64,000 nucleotides of DNA. It comes from Actinoplanes sp. NBC_00393. GTDB lineage: Bacteria; Actinomycetota; Actinomycetes; Mycobacteriales; Micromonosporaceae. Within the stretch, counting starts at the first letter, position 1. Each line of letters begins with the position of its first letter. Both the position numbers and the translations under genes were made by a program. Of this stretch, positions 54,308 to 64,000 are shown in pieces. Where the stretch lies: positions 62,001 through 126,000 of the forward strand of contig NZ_CP107942.1 in the NCBI RefSeq assembly GCF_036053395.1, given 5' to 3'. The notes under the pieces are model-generated. The model was not told the DNA's origin and ran no database searches. It saw nothing but the letters and a program-made list of their open reading frames with translations.

Positions 54308-55309
54308 TCAGAAGAACAACTGGATCGAGCCGTAGAACTGCCGGTACAGCGACTCCGCATCGTGCCCGCCGCCAGGATCGAGGGCATAGCGCAGGTTGCC
54401 GGTGTCGCCCGAATCGAAGCTGCGCGACATCTTCCGCATCTCACGGATCTGCGGCTCCATCTGGTAGCTCGTGCCGTCGCCCGACCCGACCGACGCCGCG
54501 ATCAGGTAGTCGTCGCGCTGGTAACCGGAGTCTCGGGCGACCCGGTCGAGATAGGCGGCGGTCTGCTCCGGCGCGGCGGCTCCGCCCGAGTCCTCGATCA
54601 CCCAGCAGTCACCTGCCATCGGCATGAAGTAGGCGAAGTAGTCGAGGTTGTTGATGAAGACATACCACGTCGTAACGGCACCCATGGAGAAACCAGCGAA
54701 GGCGCGGTGCGTCCGCGAGGCGGTGAACCCGGCAGCGTCGGTGGTCCGCGCATAGGTGTGATAACGGCCCTCGACAGCCGGCATGAGATCGTTCTCCAGT
54801 TCCTGGGGGAACGCTCTGTCCAGCTGTCCGGCGTAGTGCAGGTCGAGGCTGGCATTGTCGTCCGGGTAGAACGTCGGCGTGACGACGATCGTCGCCTTCA
54901 GTAGACCTTCCTCGATCATGTGGTCCAGCATGTTCTTCACCACCGACGACTCGCCGGCACCGCCGAAGAAGCTTTCTGTGGTCATGCCGGCGCCGTGCAT
55001 CAGATACAGAACGTCATAACGTGTCTGCTGATCCTGTTCGTTGTAGCCGGCCGGTAGATAGACCAGCGCATGTTTGCCGGTCGTCGCGTTGTTGTGCCGG
55101 GTCGAATAGTCGACGCGCACCACTTCGCCCTGTCGTCGGGCCGGGGTGTCCTGAAAACGGGCGAGCATGTCGGCGGGCACCGACGGAGTGAACGCCGGAC
55201 TGCTCGCGCGACTGCCATCGTCACGCTGAGTCCGCCTGGACAACGCAATCGTCGTCAGCAAGGTCACTACGACGATGACGGCCAACACCGATAGCGTGCG
55301 CGCTCTCAT
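54308..55309 (-). CDS. Exported esterase (feruloyl-esterase/esterase-D type), copy 2
   Basis: The 333 residues have an N-terminal membrane or signal segment (LSVLAVIVVVTLLTTIAL) but no lipobox. The hydrolase core matches the gene at 37584: YDVLYLMHGAGM, NDLMPAVEGRYHTYA, AGFSMGAVTTWYVF (Ser), and DPGGGHDAESLY (late His). It is probably surface anchored or secreted. Confidence 0.85.
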   Translation of the reverse strand: MRARTLSVLAVIVVVTLLTTIALSRRTQRDDGSRASSPAFTPSVPADMLARFQDTPARRQGEVVRVDYSTRHNNATTGKHALVYLPAGYNEQDQQTRYDVLYLMHGAGMTTESFFGGAGESSVVKNMLDHMIEEGLLKATIVVTPTFYPDDNASLDLHYAGQLDRAFPQELENDLMPAVEGRYHTYARTTDAAGFTASRTHRAFAGFSMGAVTTWYVFINNLDYFAYFMPMAGDCWVIEDSGGAAAPEQTAAYLDRVARDSGYQRDDYLIAASVGSGDGTSYQMEPQIREMRKMSRSFDSGDTGNLRYALDPGGGHDAESLYRQFYGSIQLFF

Positions 55310-55957
55310 GATCCGCTTTGTTGGGTGCGCGTGCTGCGGGTCTCCATCAGATGCATCTCCTGGTCGAAATCTTGCCGGGCTGGGTCGTCGTCCGGGCGAA
55401 GTGTCGACGACTGCCCGCCCGGACGACGACCGGGTAGGTGATCGCAGCGCGCTGCAACAGGCCCGAAGCCGCGGCTGTGATCTCCTTGACCCAGCTAAGC
55501 CCAGCCGCTGCGCTTGTGGGAGGCACCGTTGAACGGTGTAACGCCAGTACCTCCCAGATATTTGTCTGGCTGCGTACCCTCGACGCCGTCAGATTGCGCG
55601 ACGCACACGACATGCGCTTCGTGCCGGGATCTTGTGCGCTGCCTCGCCCGGCCAGCACCCCGGCCGAGACTCACCGCGCCGCCGCCTCCTGCGGGCCTGA
55701 TCGCAGCACGGCTTCGGCGTTCTACCGGCGCTGGCCGCGAGAAGCAAGCCGCATCCGTATTCCGTTGTTATTGCCATTTCCTGAGTGCCCGCTGAGGATT
55801 ACGACGCGTTTCCGGTCCTGCCGTGATCGCGATATCACTCCGCGGATAAGGATCCGCAGTTCGCATTCAGTGCGTTGTCCGCCCTGCTGCGAACCGCAGG
55901 CGGCACCTGAGCTGTGACCAGCGCTGATGCTGTGTTCCTGGGTTCTAAACCTGCTAC
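55310..55957. other. Long intergenic region, no gene
   Basis: About 650 bp without a convincing gene on either strand. It holds the long hairpin at 55383. The rest looks like eroded sequence. Confidence 0.4.
55383..55431. repeat. Perfect 16-bp inverted repeat
   Basis: GGTCGTCGTCCGGGCG and CGCCCGGACGACGACC are exact inverted copies, 17 bp apart. No T tract follows. It may be a terminator for the gene on its left side or an end left by a mobile element. Confidence 0.6.
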
Positions 55958-55964
55958 AGGGTCC

Positions 55965-55994
55965 CTGTCTTTACCCCTCCCAGCAGAAGCTCCC
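55965..55994 (+). promoter_or_regulatory. Bipartite regulon motif, copy e (upstream of AKR 2)
   Basis: CTGTCTTTACCC (55965-55976), 13 bp, then CTCCC (55990-55994), 71 bp before the AKR start. It has the same core as copy c. Confidence 0.75.
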
Positions 55995-56064
55995 AAACGG
56001 TCGATGTTGCGGGTTCGATGAGAAAGAGAGCCACGCCCATATCGCTGATACGAGAAGGTGCCGA

Positions 56065-57246
<1,182 letters not shown>

Positions 57247-57261
57247 CCTGCGGGCCGCGAA

Positions 57262-57291
57262 GGGGGGCTTTACCCAAGGGTGTAATGACAG
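57262..57291 (-). promoter_or_regulatory. Bipartite regulon motif, copy f (reverse, beside regulator 3)
   Basis: On the minus strand CTGTCATTACAC (57291-57280), 13 bp, then CCCCC. It lies 40 bp before regulator copy 3 and points left, where no minus-strand target gene remains. Confidence 0.65.
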
Positions 57292-57331
57292 GGACCCCCT
57301 CCGGCCGCGCCGGCTCCCTAGCCTGGGCTGC

Positions 57332-58216
57332 GTGGACAACCGCAGCGAGATCCGCGACTTCATGATGTCCCGCCGAGCCAAAGTCAGCCCGCAACAGGTG
57401 GACCTGCCGGTACACGGCCCCCGCCGAGTCCCTGGCTTGCGGCGCTCCGAGGTCGCACGGCTCGCCGGAGTGAGTATCGAGTACTACACCCGGCTGGAGC
57501 GCGGCAACCTCGCCGGAGTCTCCGACAGCGTCCTGGACGCGGTCGCCCGTGCACTGCGACTGGACGACGCGGAACGGACGCATCTGGCGGACCTCGCCCG
57601 CAACTGTGGACCGGCGGCGCGCCGCCGGCGCCCGGACCCGAGCCGCAAGGTACGCCCCAACCTGCAACGCCTGCTGGACGCGCTGACTGGCGCGCCGGGG
57701 TTCGTCCTCGACCGCCGCGCTGATCTGGTTGCCGCAAACCCGTTGGGCCGGGCCCTGCTCGCGCCGCTCTACGAGCGCGCCGGCGCGCCCAACCACGCCC
57801 GGTTCGTGTTCCTCGACGCCCGGGCCGCGCAATTCTGGACCGACTGGGCGAAGGTCGCCGACGACGTAGTCGCACTGCTGCATGTGCAGGCCGCCCGCTA
57901 CCCGTACGACAAAGGACTGACCGAGCTCATCGGTGAGCTGAGCACTCGCAGCGATCAGTTCCGCACCCGCTGGGCGCGTCACGACGTGCGCGCCCATACG
58001 ACCGGTGTCAAACGCCTGCAGCACCCGGTGGTCGGCCCGCTCGAGTTGACCTTCGAGGTGCTCATGCCGGCTGCCGACGACGACCAGGCCCTGGTCGTGT
58101 ACTGCGCCGAGCCCGGTAGCGCCTCGGCGGACGGCCTTCGGCTGCTCGCCGGCTGGGCCGCCACCGGCGGCGGGCAACTCGCCCGGCCTGACGATGCGCC
58201 GCTACCGAACGGGTGA
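57332..58216 (+). CDS. XRE-family regulator with MmyB-like ligand domain (copy 3)
   Basis: The GTG start gives 294 residues: DNRSEIRDFMMSRRAKVSPQQ, helix-turn-helix LRRSEVARLAGVSIEYYTRLERGNLAGVSD, and an MmyB-like domain with LVAANPLGRALLAP, FLDARAAQFWTDW, LIGELSTRSDQFRTRWARHDV and VYCAEPGSASADGLRLLAGWAA. It is closest to copy 1. It lies 22 bp before flavodoxin copy 2 in the same direction, so regulator and flavodoxin may share a message. Confidence 0.92.
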   Translation: MDNRSEIRDFMMSRRAKVSPQQVDLPVHGPRRVPGLRRSEVARLAGVSIEYYTRLERGNLAGVSDSVLDAVARALRLDDAERTHLADLARNCGPAARRRRPDPSRKVRPNLQRLLDALTGAPGFVLDRRADLVAANPLGRALLAPLYERAGAPNHARFVFLDARAAQFWTDWAKVADDVVALLHVQAARYPYDKGLTELIGELSTRSDQFRTRWARHDVRAHTTGVKRLQHPVVGPLELTFEVLMPAADDDQALVVYCAEPGSASADGLRLLAGWAATGGGQLARPDDAPLPNG

Positions 58217-58237
58217 TGGCAGCTGGGAAGGATGACG

Positions 58238-58924
58238 ATGAACAGGCACCCACGCCGCGCGGTACTCAAGAGCGCGCTGGCCGGTGTTGCCGGGACAGCG
58301 GCGAGCGCAATGGTGAACGCTTGTGGTAGTTCACCGGTGACGTCTCCGGCAGGCGGCAGCGCGTCGCGCAGCGCGGCGGCCACGTCGTCCTCAGGCGGCC
58401 GCACGGTGCTGTTGGCCTATTTCTCCCGTGCCGGGGAGAACTACTTCAACGGCGGCCGCCGGCGTCTGACGGTCGGCAACACCGAGGTTGTCGCGGGTTA
58501 CATCAGCAGGCTCATCGGCTGCGAAGTCCACAAGATCGAGGCTGTCGACCCGTATCCCGACGAGTATCAGCCGACGGTCGAGCGTAACTTGCAGGAGCAG
58601 CGAGGCGATGCCCGGCCGGGCATCGCCAACCCGCTGACCTCGATCGACGGGTACGACACGATCCTGTTGGGCAGCCCGATCTGGAACGTCCGAGCGCCCA
58701 TGATCATGACCACGTTGGTCGAAGGCCTCGATTTCACCGGCAAGACGATCCACCCGCTCACTACGCACGCGATGAGCGGTCTCGGCACGACAGAACGTGA
58801 CTACGCCGCGTCCTGCCCCGGCGCGCGACTGGGGGAGGGCCTTGCTGTGCGCGGTGAGGAAGTCGCCGACGCCGAGCCCGCGGTCGACGCGTGGCTACGC
58901 CGGATCGGCCTGCTCACCCGCTGA
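58238..58924 (+). CDS. Exported flavodoxin-like protein (copy 2)
   Basis: ATG 58238 (GGAAGG before it) gives 228 residues. The signal reads HPRRAVLKSALAGVAGTAAS with MVNAC as lipobox-like end. The domain nearly repeats copy 1: [80 protein letters not shown]. Probably a lipid-anchored FMN carrier. Confidence 0.88.
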   Translation: MNRHPRRAVLKSALAGVAGTAASAMVNACGSSPVTSPAGGSASRSAAATSSSGGRTVLLAYFSRAGENYFNGGRRRLTVGNTEVVAGYISRLIGCEVHKIEAVDPYPDEYQPTVERNLQEQRGDARPGIANPLTSIDGYDTILLGSPIWNVRAPMIMTTLVEGLDFTGKTIHPLTTHAMSGLGTTERDYAASCPGARLGEGLAVRGEEVADAEPAVDAWLRRIGLLTR

Positions 58925-58999
58925 TCTACGGAAGGTCGCGGATCTGCAGCTGGCCGGCCCGCCCACGGCCGCCAGCTCTGGCTTGAGCCCGGGCTGACG

Positions 59000-59881
59000 T
59001 CATTCGGCTCCGGCTGTGGCGCTCTGCTTCGTCGCGGCCCAGGTGGCGAGCAGTTCGAGGCCGTCGCCGGAGGCAGTGCCCGGCTCGGCGGAGTAGGTGA
59101 CAATGCTCAGAGCCTCGTCACCGGGCAGCTCGAGCGCTTCGTAGGCCAGTTCCAGTTCGCCGATGGCCGGGTGGTGGAACCGCTTCGTGCCGTGGCGGTG
59201 CACGTAGACGTCCTGGGCGGCCCACCACGTGCGGAAATCGTCGCTGCGCATGGACAGCTCCCCGATGAGGTTCATCAGCTGCTGGTCGTGGGGGTTCTGA
59301 GCGGCGGCGATGCGCAGCGCGCCGACCGCGGAGCGGGCGGTCTTCGCCCACTCGGGGTAGAACATCTGGGCGTGCGGATTCAGGAATGTGAATCGCAGCG
59401 AATTGACCGGCAGCGCCGGGCCGCTGACGAATAACGGCGCGTACAGCGCCATGCCCAGCGGGTTTGCCGCCAGGATGTCGAAGCGGTAGTTGCGCAGGAA
59501 CGCGGGAACCCCGGTCATCGAGTCGAGCAGGCGGCGGATCGTAGGCCGGATCTCCGGCGTGCTGTCACGGCGTGCACGGGTGCGTGCCGGTGCCGGGCCG
59601 GCGGCGCGTGCCAGGTGGTGCAGGTGTGTGGTCTCGGTGTCGTCGAGGTGCAACGCGCGGGCGATGGCGTCCAAGACGCTGTCGGAGGCGCCGGCCAGGT
59701 TGCCGCGCTCCATCCGGGTGTAGTACTCGACGCTGACCCCGGCGAGCGCGGCGACTTCCCCTCGGCGCAGTCCGGTCACGCGACGGCTGCCGTACGCCGG
59801 GATACCCGCCTGCTCCGGGCTGACCTTCGCCCGGCGTGAGGTGAGGAACGCGCGGACCTCGTCGCGGTTGTCGATACCCAT
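59000..59881 (-). CDS. XRE-family regulator with MmyB-like ligand domain (copy 4)
   Basis: The 293 residues open GIDNRDEVRAFLTSRRAKVSPE, with helix-turn-helix LRRGEVAALAGVSVEYYTRMERGNLAGASD and MmyB-like motifs ILAANPLGMALYAP, TFLNPHAQMFYPEW and LIGELSMRSDDFRTWWAAQDV. It is divergent from the MFS gene with motif copy g between, a typical regulator/exporter pair. Confidence 0.92.
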   Translation of the reverse strand: MGIDNRDEVRAFLTSRRAKVSPEQAGIPAYGSRRVTGLRRGEVAALAGVSVEYYTRMERGNLAGASDSVLDAIARALHLDDTETTHLHHLARAAGPAPARTRARRDSTPEIRPTIRRLLDSMTGVPAFLRNYRFDILAANPLGMALYAPLFVSGPALPVNSLRFTFLNPHAQMFYPEWAKTARSAVGALRIAAAQNPHDQQLMNLIGELSMRSDDFRTWWAAQDVYVHRHGTKRFHHPAIGELELAYEALELPGDEALSIVTYSAEPGTASGDGLELLATWAATKQSATAGAE

Positions 59882-59920
59882 ACCCCCACGTTAGGGAGGC
59901 CACCGGAATTGAGGGGGTCC

Positions 59921-59950
59921 CTGTCGTTACCCCTTTGGTCCGTGCCTCCC
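59921..59950 (+). promoter_or_regulatory. Bipartite regulon motif, copy g (between regulator 4 and MFS)
   Basis: CTGTCGTTACCC (59921-59932), 13 bp, then CTCCC (59946-59950), 31 bp before the MFS start. Confidence 0.75.
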
Positions 59951-59981
59951 TACCAGAGCCCGCTGGCGATTTGCTGAGAGC

Positions 59982-61373
59982 ATGTCCACTTCCTCGCCCG
60001 CGGCGCCCACGAGGCCTGATGCCGCCACAGCGCAGCCGGCAACACGGCCCGGCGCGTCGTTGACGGTGGCGATGCTCGGCTTCGCCGTCGTCACCCTCGA
60101 CACCCAGGTCGTCAATGTCGCACTGCCCGACATCAGCGCCGGCTACGGCGGCAGTCTGTCCGGTCTGCAGTGGGTGGTCACCGGCTACACGTTGATGTTC
60201 TCCGCCCTGCTGCTGTTCGCCGGCACGTTCTCCGACCGCGTCGGCGCGCGTCGCGCGTACGGAATAGGCATGATGATTTTCGTGGTGGCATCCGCGGCCT
60301 GCGGCCTGGCACCGGGGCTCGGCTGGCTGGTCGCGGCACGAATACTGCAGGGCGTCGGCGCCGCCCTGATCACCCCGACCTCGCTGGCGTTGATCCGGGC
60401 CGCCTACCCCGACGGCGCCGCCCGGGCCAAGGCCATCGCCTACTGGGCGATGGGCGGAGCGATCGCCGCCGCGGCCGGACCGGTCCTCGGCGGCGCGCTG
60501 ACCCAACTGGATTGGCGGCTCATTTTCTTCCTCAATCTGCCGGTCGGCCTCATCGCTGTGCTGGTGCTGCGCCGCGCCGCCGAATCACCCCGCACCATCG
60601 TGCCGTTCGACTGGACCGGCCAGATCGCCGCGGTGCTTGCTCTCGCCGCACTCACCTTCGCGGTCATCGAAGGCGGAGCCCTCGGCTTCGCCAGCCCGCT
60701 GATCCTCGCCGCGTTCGCGCTCGCCGTCGCCGCCATCGTCGTGTTCCTCGCCGCCCAGGTCCGAAGCCGTCACCCCATGGTGCCTCTGGGCCTGTTCCGC
60801 TCCCGCACCCTCGGCGTCGCCCTTGCGGTCGGCTTCCTCGGCATGGTCGGTTTCTACGGCGTCGTCTTCCTCCAGTCGCTGTACTTCCAGCAGCTGCGCG
60901 GCGCGTCGCCGTTTGTCACCGGCCTGCTGTTTCTGCCGATGACCGCCCTGGTCGCGGTCCTCAACCCGCTCGCCGCCCGCACCGCCGCCCGATTCGGCCC
61001 CGTCGTGCCGATCGTCGGCGGCCAGCTGGTGATGGCCGCCGGCCTTGCCGGCCTCGTACTGTTACCCGCCGACGCGCCGACGCTGCTGGTGGCCGCCGTC
61101 ATGGTGCCGGTCGGTGTCGGGGGCTCGTTCACCGTCCCGCCGATCACCGCACTGATCCTCGACAGCGTTCCGCGTGAGCGCGCCGGCACGGCCGGTGGTG
61201 TCTTCAACACCTTTCGCCAGATGGGCGGGTCGCTCGGCGTTGCCGCCTACGGTGCCGTCGTCGCGAGCCGGCCCACCTTCCTCGCCGGCCTGCGGATCAG
61301 CCTCACCGCCACCGCGATCCTCATTCTGTTCACCGCTGCCGCAAGTCTGGCGTTGCGTCCCGCGCGCACATGA
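59982..61373 (+). CDS. MFS drug/metabolite exporter (DHA2, EmrB/QacA type)
   Basis: The 463 residues have about 14 membrane segments with motif C-like and DHA2 signatures: TLDTQVVNVALPDI, LQWVVTGYTLMFSALLLFAG, SDRVGARRAYGIG and ARILQGVGAALITPTSLALI. Located between regulator 4 and ADH 2. It probably exports a toxic compound that is also the ligand or product of this regulon. Confidence 0.92.
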   Translation: MSTSSPAAPTRPDAATAQPATRPGASLTVAMLGFAVVTLDTQVVNVALPDISAGYGGSLSGLQWVVTGYTLMFSALLLFAGTFSDRVGARRAYGIGMMIFVVASAACGLAPGLGWLVAARILQGVGAALITPTSLALIRAAYPDGAARAKAIAYWAMGGAIAAAAGPVLGGALTQLDWRLIFFLNLPVGLIAVLVLRRAAESPRTIVPFDWTGQIAAVLALAALTFAVIEGGALGFASPLILAAFALAVAAIVVFLAAQVRSRHPMVPLGLFRSRTLGVALAVGFLGMVGFYGVVFLQSLYFQQLRGASPFVTGLLFLPMTALVAVLNPLAARTAARFGPVVPIVGGQLVMAAGLAGLVLLPADAPTLLVAAVMVPVGVGGSFTVPPITALILDSVPRERAGTAGGVFNTFRQMGGSLGVAAYGAVVASRPTFLAGLRISLTATAILILFTAAASLALRPART

Positions 61374-61427
61374 ACCAGCCCTGATGGGGCAAAACCTGCT
61401 ACGGCATAAGCCAGGAAAGGACCCACC

Positions 61428-62465
61428 ATGCGAGCCACTCTCTACGGCGGTCCCGGTGACATCACCGTCGGCGAGCGCCCCGACCCGCGTCTGGAGACTC
61501 CCGCCGACGCGGTCGTACGGGTGACGCTGGGCTGCGTCTGCGGCTCCGATCTCTGGTATTACCGAGGGGTCAACCCGCACGCGCTCGGCCCGATCGGCCA
61601 CGAGTTCATCGGCGTCGTCGAGCAGGTCGGCGCTGACGTCAGCACGCTGCGGCCCGGGGACCTTGTCGTGGCACCGTTCACTTTCTGTGACGGCACCTGC
61701 GCCAACTGCCTCGCCGGCTGGCAAGGGAACTGCCTGCACGGCGGCTCGTTCGGCAACCACGGCGTCGACGGCGGGCAGGGCGAGTACGTCCGCGTTCCGT
61801 TCGCTGACGCCACACTGGTCAAGGTGCCGGGCCACGGGCACTCGGACGCTGTCCTCAAGTCGCTGGTGGCGCTGTCGGACGTGATGTGCACCGGGCACCA
61901 CGCCGCGGTCAGCGCCGGCGTGAAGGCCGGCGACACCGTGGCGGTCGTTGGCGACGGGGCGGTCGGTCTGTGCGCGGTCATTGCCGCCAAACGCCTCGGC
62001 GCCGAACGGATCATCTCACTGAGCCGCAATCCCGTACGTCAGGCTCTCGCCCGCGAGTTCGGCGCGACCGACATCGTGACCGAGCGCGGCGACGACGCCA
62101 CCAAGCTGATCATGGAGATGACCAGTGGTATCGGCGTCGATGCTGCCCTGGAATGCGTCGGCACCGGCCAGTCGATGGCCACCGCATTCGGGATCGCCCG
62201 GGTCGGGTCGATCGTCGGCGCCGTCGGTGTGCCGCACGACTCTGTCGTGCCGATTCAGACGGTCATCTTCCGTAACATCGGGCTACGCGGCGGTGTGGCA
62301 CCGGCCCGCCGCTACATCCCGGAGTTGCTCGACGACGTCCTGGCCGAGCGCATCAATCCCGGCCTCGTCTTCGACTACGAAACCGACCTCGACGGGATCG
62401 GCGACGCCTACACCGCGATGCTCGAGCGCCGCGCGACCAAGTCACTCGTGCGGATCGGCGCCTAA
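61428..62465 (+). CDS. Zinc-dependent alcohol dehydrogenase (copy 2)
   Basis: The 345-residue paralogue of the gene at 40872 has CVCGSDLW, GHEFIGVV, structural zinc region CANCLAGWQGNC, and VVGDGAVGLCAVIAAKRLGAERI. It follows the MFS gene by 54 bp with GGAAAGGA before the ATG, so the two likely form one unit under motif g. Substrate unknown. Confidence 0.92.
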   Translation: MRATLYGGPGDITVGERPDPRLETPADAVVRVTLGCVCGSDLWYYRGVNPHALGPIGHEFIGVVEQVGADVSTLRPGDLVVAPFTFCDGTCANCLAGWQGNCLHGGSFGNHGVDGGQGEYVRVPFADATLVKVPGHGHSDAVLKSLVALSDVMCTGHHAAVSAGVKAGDTVAVVGDGAVGLCAVIAAKRLGAERIISLSRNPVRQALAREFGATDIVTERGDDATKLIMEMTSGIGVDAALECVGTGQSMATAFGIARVGSIVGAVGVPHDSVVPIQTVIFRNIGLRGGVAPARRYIPELLDDVLAERINPGLVFDYETDLDGIGDAYTAMLERRATKSLVRIGA

Positions 62466-62482
62466 ACGTGCTCTGGGGGACC

Positions 62483-62512
62483 CTGCCAGTACCCGTTTCC
62501 ACAGAGACTCCC
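62483..62512 (+). promoter_or_regulatory. Bipartite regulon motif, copy h (upstream of DUF2255/AKR 3)
   Basis: CTGCCAGTACCC (62483-62494), 13 bp, then CTCCC (62508-62512), 71 bp before the next start. Confidence 0.75.
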
Positions 62513-62583
62513 TGCGGCGGTCCCGGCGCTGTTAGCTGGTTCGGGCGGCCGCGCGGTCGTGGCCGCACCGAGAAGGAGACACG

Positions 62584-62979
62584 GTGGCGAACGAATCGAC
62601 GATGACGTCCTGGACGAGTGACGAGCTGACGGCGATCGGCTGCGCCGAGGAACTGCTGATCGCGTCGCTACGCGACGACGGCACCCTGCGCCCGTACGTG
62701 ACGATCTGGGTCGTGCGCGTCGATGGCGATCTGTATGTCCGCTCGGCCCGCGGTGTGACCAGCCAATGGTTCGCCCGGGCCGTGCGCAGCGGCGCCGGCC
62801 GCATCCGGGCCGGCGGCCTGGAACGCGACGTGACATTCACCGAACCCGCAGGCGCCGACCATGCCGACATCGACGCCGCCTACCACGCCAAGTACGACCG
62901 CTACGGGCCCGCCATCGTGGGATCCGTCGTGGGGGAGAAGGCGCACCCGGTCACCGTCCGCCTGCTTCCCCGACCCTGA
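62584..62979 (+). CDS. DUF2255-family protein
   Basis: GTG 62584 follows GAAGGAGA. The 131 residues carry the family pattern: WTSDELTAIGCAEELLIAS, then RPYVTIWVVRVDGDLYVRSARG, then WFARAVRSGAGRIRAGG, then DIDAAYHAKYDRYG. It resembles a small flavin-reductase-like split barrel; function unknown. It lies 14 bp before AKR 3. Confidence 0.82.
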   Translation: MANESTMTSWTSDELTAIGCAEELLIASLRDDGTLRPYVTIWVVRVDGDLYVRSARGVTSQWFARAVRSGAGRIRAGGLERDVTFTEPAGADHADIDAAYHAKYDRYGPAIVGSVVGEKAHPVTVRLLPRP

Positions 62980-62993
62980 GAGGAATGGCCAGC

Positions 62994-63881
62994 ATGTCCA
63001 CGATCCCGCAGCTGACGTTGAACAACGGCGTCGAGATGCCCGCCCTCGGATTCGGTGTCTTCCAGACTCCGCCGGACGAGACCCGCTCGGCGGTCGAGGC
63101 GGCGCTGTCGGCCGGCTACCGGCACATCGACACCGCAGCCGCCTACGGCAACGAGCGGCAGGTCGGCGAGGCCGTCGCGAAGTCCGGCCTAGACCGCTCG
63201 GCGGTCTTCCTCGAGACCAAGATCTGGATCAGCGATTACGGGTACGACGAGACGCTGCACGGCTTCGACAAGAGTGCCGGCAAACTCGGCGTCGACCAGA
63301 TCGATCTGCTGATCCTGCACCAGGCCCTGCCGTCGGATTTTGACAAGACTCTCGGCGCCTACCGTGCCCTGGAGACGCTGCTGGCAGACGGCAAGGTCCG
63401 CGCCATCGGCGTCAGCAACTTCATGGTCGACCACCTGACCGCGTTGCTGGACAGGGCCACGGTGGTGCCCGCGGTGAACCAGATCGAGGTGCACCCGTAC
63501 TTCGCTCAGCGTGAGGTGCAGGCGTTCGGCGCCCAGCACGGCATCCTGTCCCAGGCGTGGTCACCGATCGGTGGCATCACGTTCTACCGCGAGGGCGAGC
63601 ACACCAGCACCCTGCAGGACCCGGTGATCGCCGGGATCGCCCAGGCGCACGGCAAGACGCCGGCGCAGGTGATGCTGCGCTGGCACCTGCAGCAGGGCCG
63701 CTCGGCGATCCCGAAGTCGACGAAGCCGGCCCGCATGGCGGAGAACTTGGACGTCGTCGACTTCGAGTTGACCGCCGACGAGCTCGCCGCCATCGACGGC
63801 CTGGACACCGGCAAGCGCGGCGGCCCTGAGCCCGCCGTCATCACCCTGGAGAACTTCCACCGCGACATCCCCGAAGCCTGA
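62994..63881 (+). CDS. Aldo/keto reductase (2,5-diketo-gluconate-reductase type), cytoplasmic
   Basis: ATG 62994 is preferred, with GAGAGGA 9 bp before; ATG 62985 is too close to that site. The 295 residues form an AKR barrel without signal: GFGVFQTPPDE, HIDTAAAYGNERQVGEAV (Asp, Tyr), FLETKIW (Lys), LLILHQALPSD (His), RAIGVSNFM, VNQIEVHPYF and IPKSTKPARMAENL. Length and motifs are those of AKR5-type enzymes. Substrate unknown. Confidence 0.93.
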   Translation: MSTIPQLTLNNGVEMPALGFGVFQTPPDETRSAVEAALSAGYRHIDTAAAYGNERQVGEAVAKSGLDRSAVFLETKIWISDYGYDETLHGFDKSAGKLGVDQIDLLILHQALPSDFDKTLGAYRALETLLADGKVRAIGVSNFMVDHLTALLDRATVVPAVNQIEVHPYFAQREVQAFGAQHGILSQAWSPIGGITFYREGEHTSTLQDPVIAGIAQAHGKTPAQVMLRWHLQQGRSAIPKSTKPARMAENLDVVDFELTADELAAIDGLDTGKRGGPEPAVITLENFHRDIPEA

Positions 63882-63902
63882 TCCGACTCGCCGTCGCCCA
63901 TC

Positions 63903-63923
63903 AGCCGCCGGGCAACGGCGGCT
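63903..63923 (+). terminator. Short perfect hairpin after AKR 3
   Basis: AGCCGCCG and CGGCGGCT pair around GGCAA. It may end or attenuate transcription before the next reductase. Confidence 0.5.
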
Positions 63924-63957
63924 TCACCCCCCGACCGACGACACGGAGGAAAACCAA

Positions 63958-64000
63958 ATGCGCACCGCCAAGCTCGGTGAACTCGAGGTTGCCCGGATCG
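63958..64000 (+). CDS. Start of another aldo/keto reductase (cut by window edge)
   Basis: ATG 63958 follows GGAGGAAAA. Only 14 residues are visible (MRTAKLGELEVARI), matching the first strand of an aldo/keto reductase. It continues the redox cluster to the right. Confidence 0.6.
   Translation, partial: MRTAKLGELEVARI

Overview
The window is high-GC DNA with actinobacterial gene content: a SARP-like BTAD regulator, a SpoVT/AbrB protein paired with a tyrosine recombinase, Tat lipoproteins, MmyB-type XRE regulators, and frequent GTG starts. A filamentous actinomycete (for example a Micromonosporales or Streptomyces relative) is the best guess, but nothing here fixes the genus.

Left part (1 to about 32.2 kb) is accessory DNA. 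It holds: a very large protein with a nuclease-like N-terminus that runs off the left edge (1-3206); a TrlF-type PHP/ATPase gene cut in two by an intact IS3 element that duplicated 5 bp; a broken HEAT-like gene; an IS481 scrap; a divergent pair made of a membrane LysM/BTAD regulator and a membrane Hsp70-like protein; a large serine recombinase whose ORF ends inside a tRNA 3' end (probable att site); a SpoVT/AbrB plus tyrosine recombinase pair; four small or orphan genes including a deaminase; a candidate conflict locus (20.1-25.3 kb) with a kinase-like/STAND/TPR protein, a divergent membrane protein and a response-regulator-like protein; an IS5 element and an intact IS21 element; an AlbA_2 (Schlafen-type) protein; and remnants of an OppF-type ATPase and an ABC-2-like permease.

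Middle part (32.3-38.6 kb) looks like ordinary metabolism: a TetR/SDR divergent pair sharing a perfect 11-bp-arm palindrome, a nitrilase/APC permease/GntR operon, and a lipoprotein esterase.

Right part (39-64 kb) is a dense redox cluster: four aldo/keto reductases (two with Tat signals), two zinc alcohol dehydrogenases, three exported flavodoxin-like proteins, an FMN-binding lipoprotein beside a decayed apbE, a ferric-reductase-like membrane flavoprotein, a cupin, a DODA-type dioxygenase, DoxX, a DUF2255 protein, an MFS exporter, a metallophosphoesterase, two secreted hydrolases and four paralogous XRE/MmyB-like regulators. Eight copies of a bipartite motif, CTGYCNKTACCC then 13 bp then CTCCC, precede these units. 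Next to each regulator gene a motif copy points away from it. I infer one regulon, built by duplication and partly decayed (scar of a fifth regulator, broken apbE, broken carboxymuconolactone decarboxylase). The signals suggest that part of this redox chemistry is done outside the membrane.
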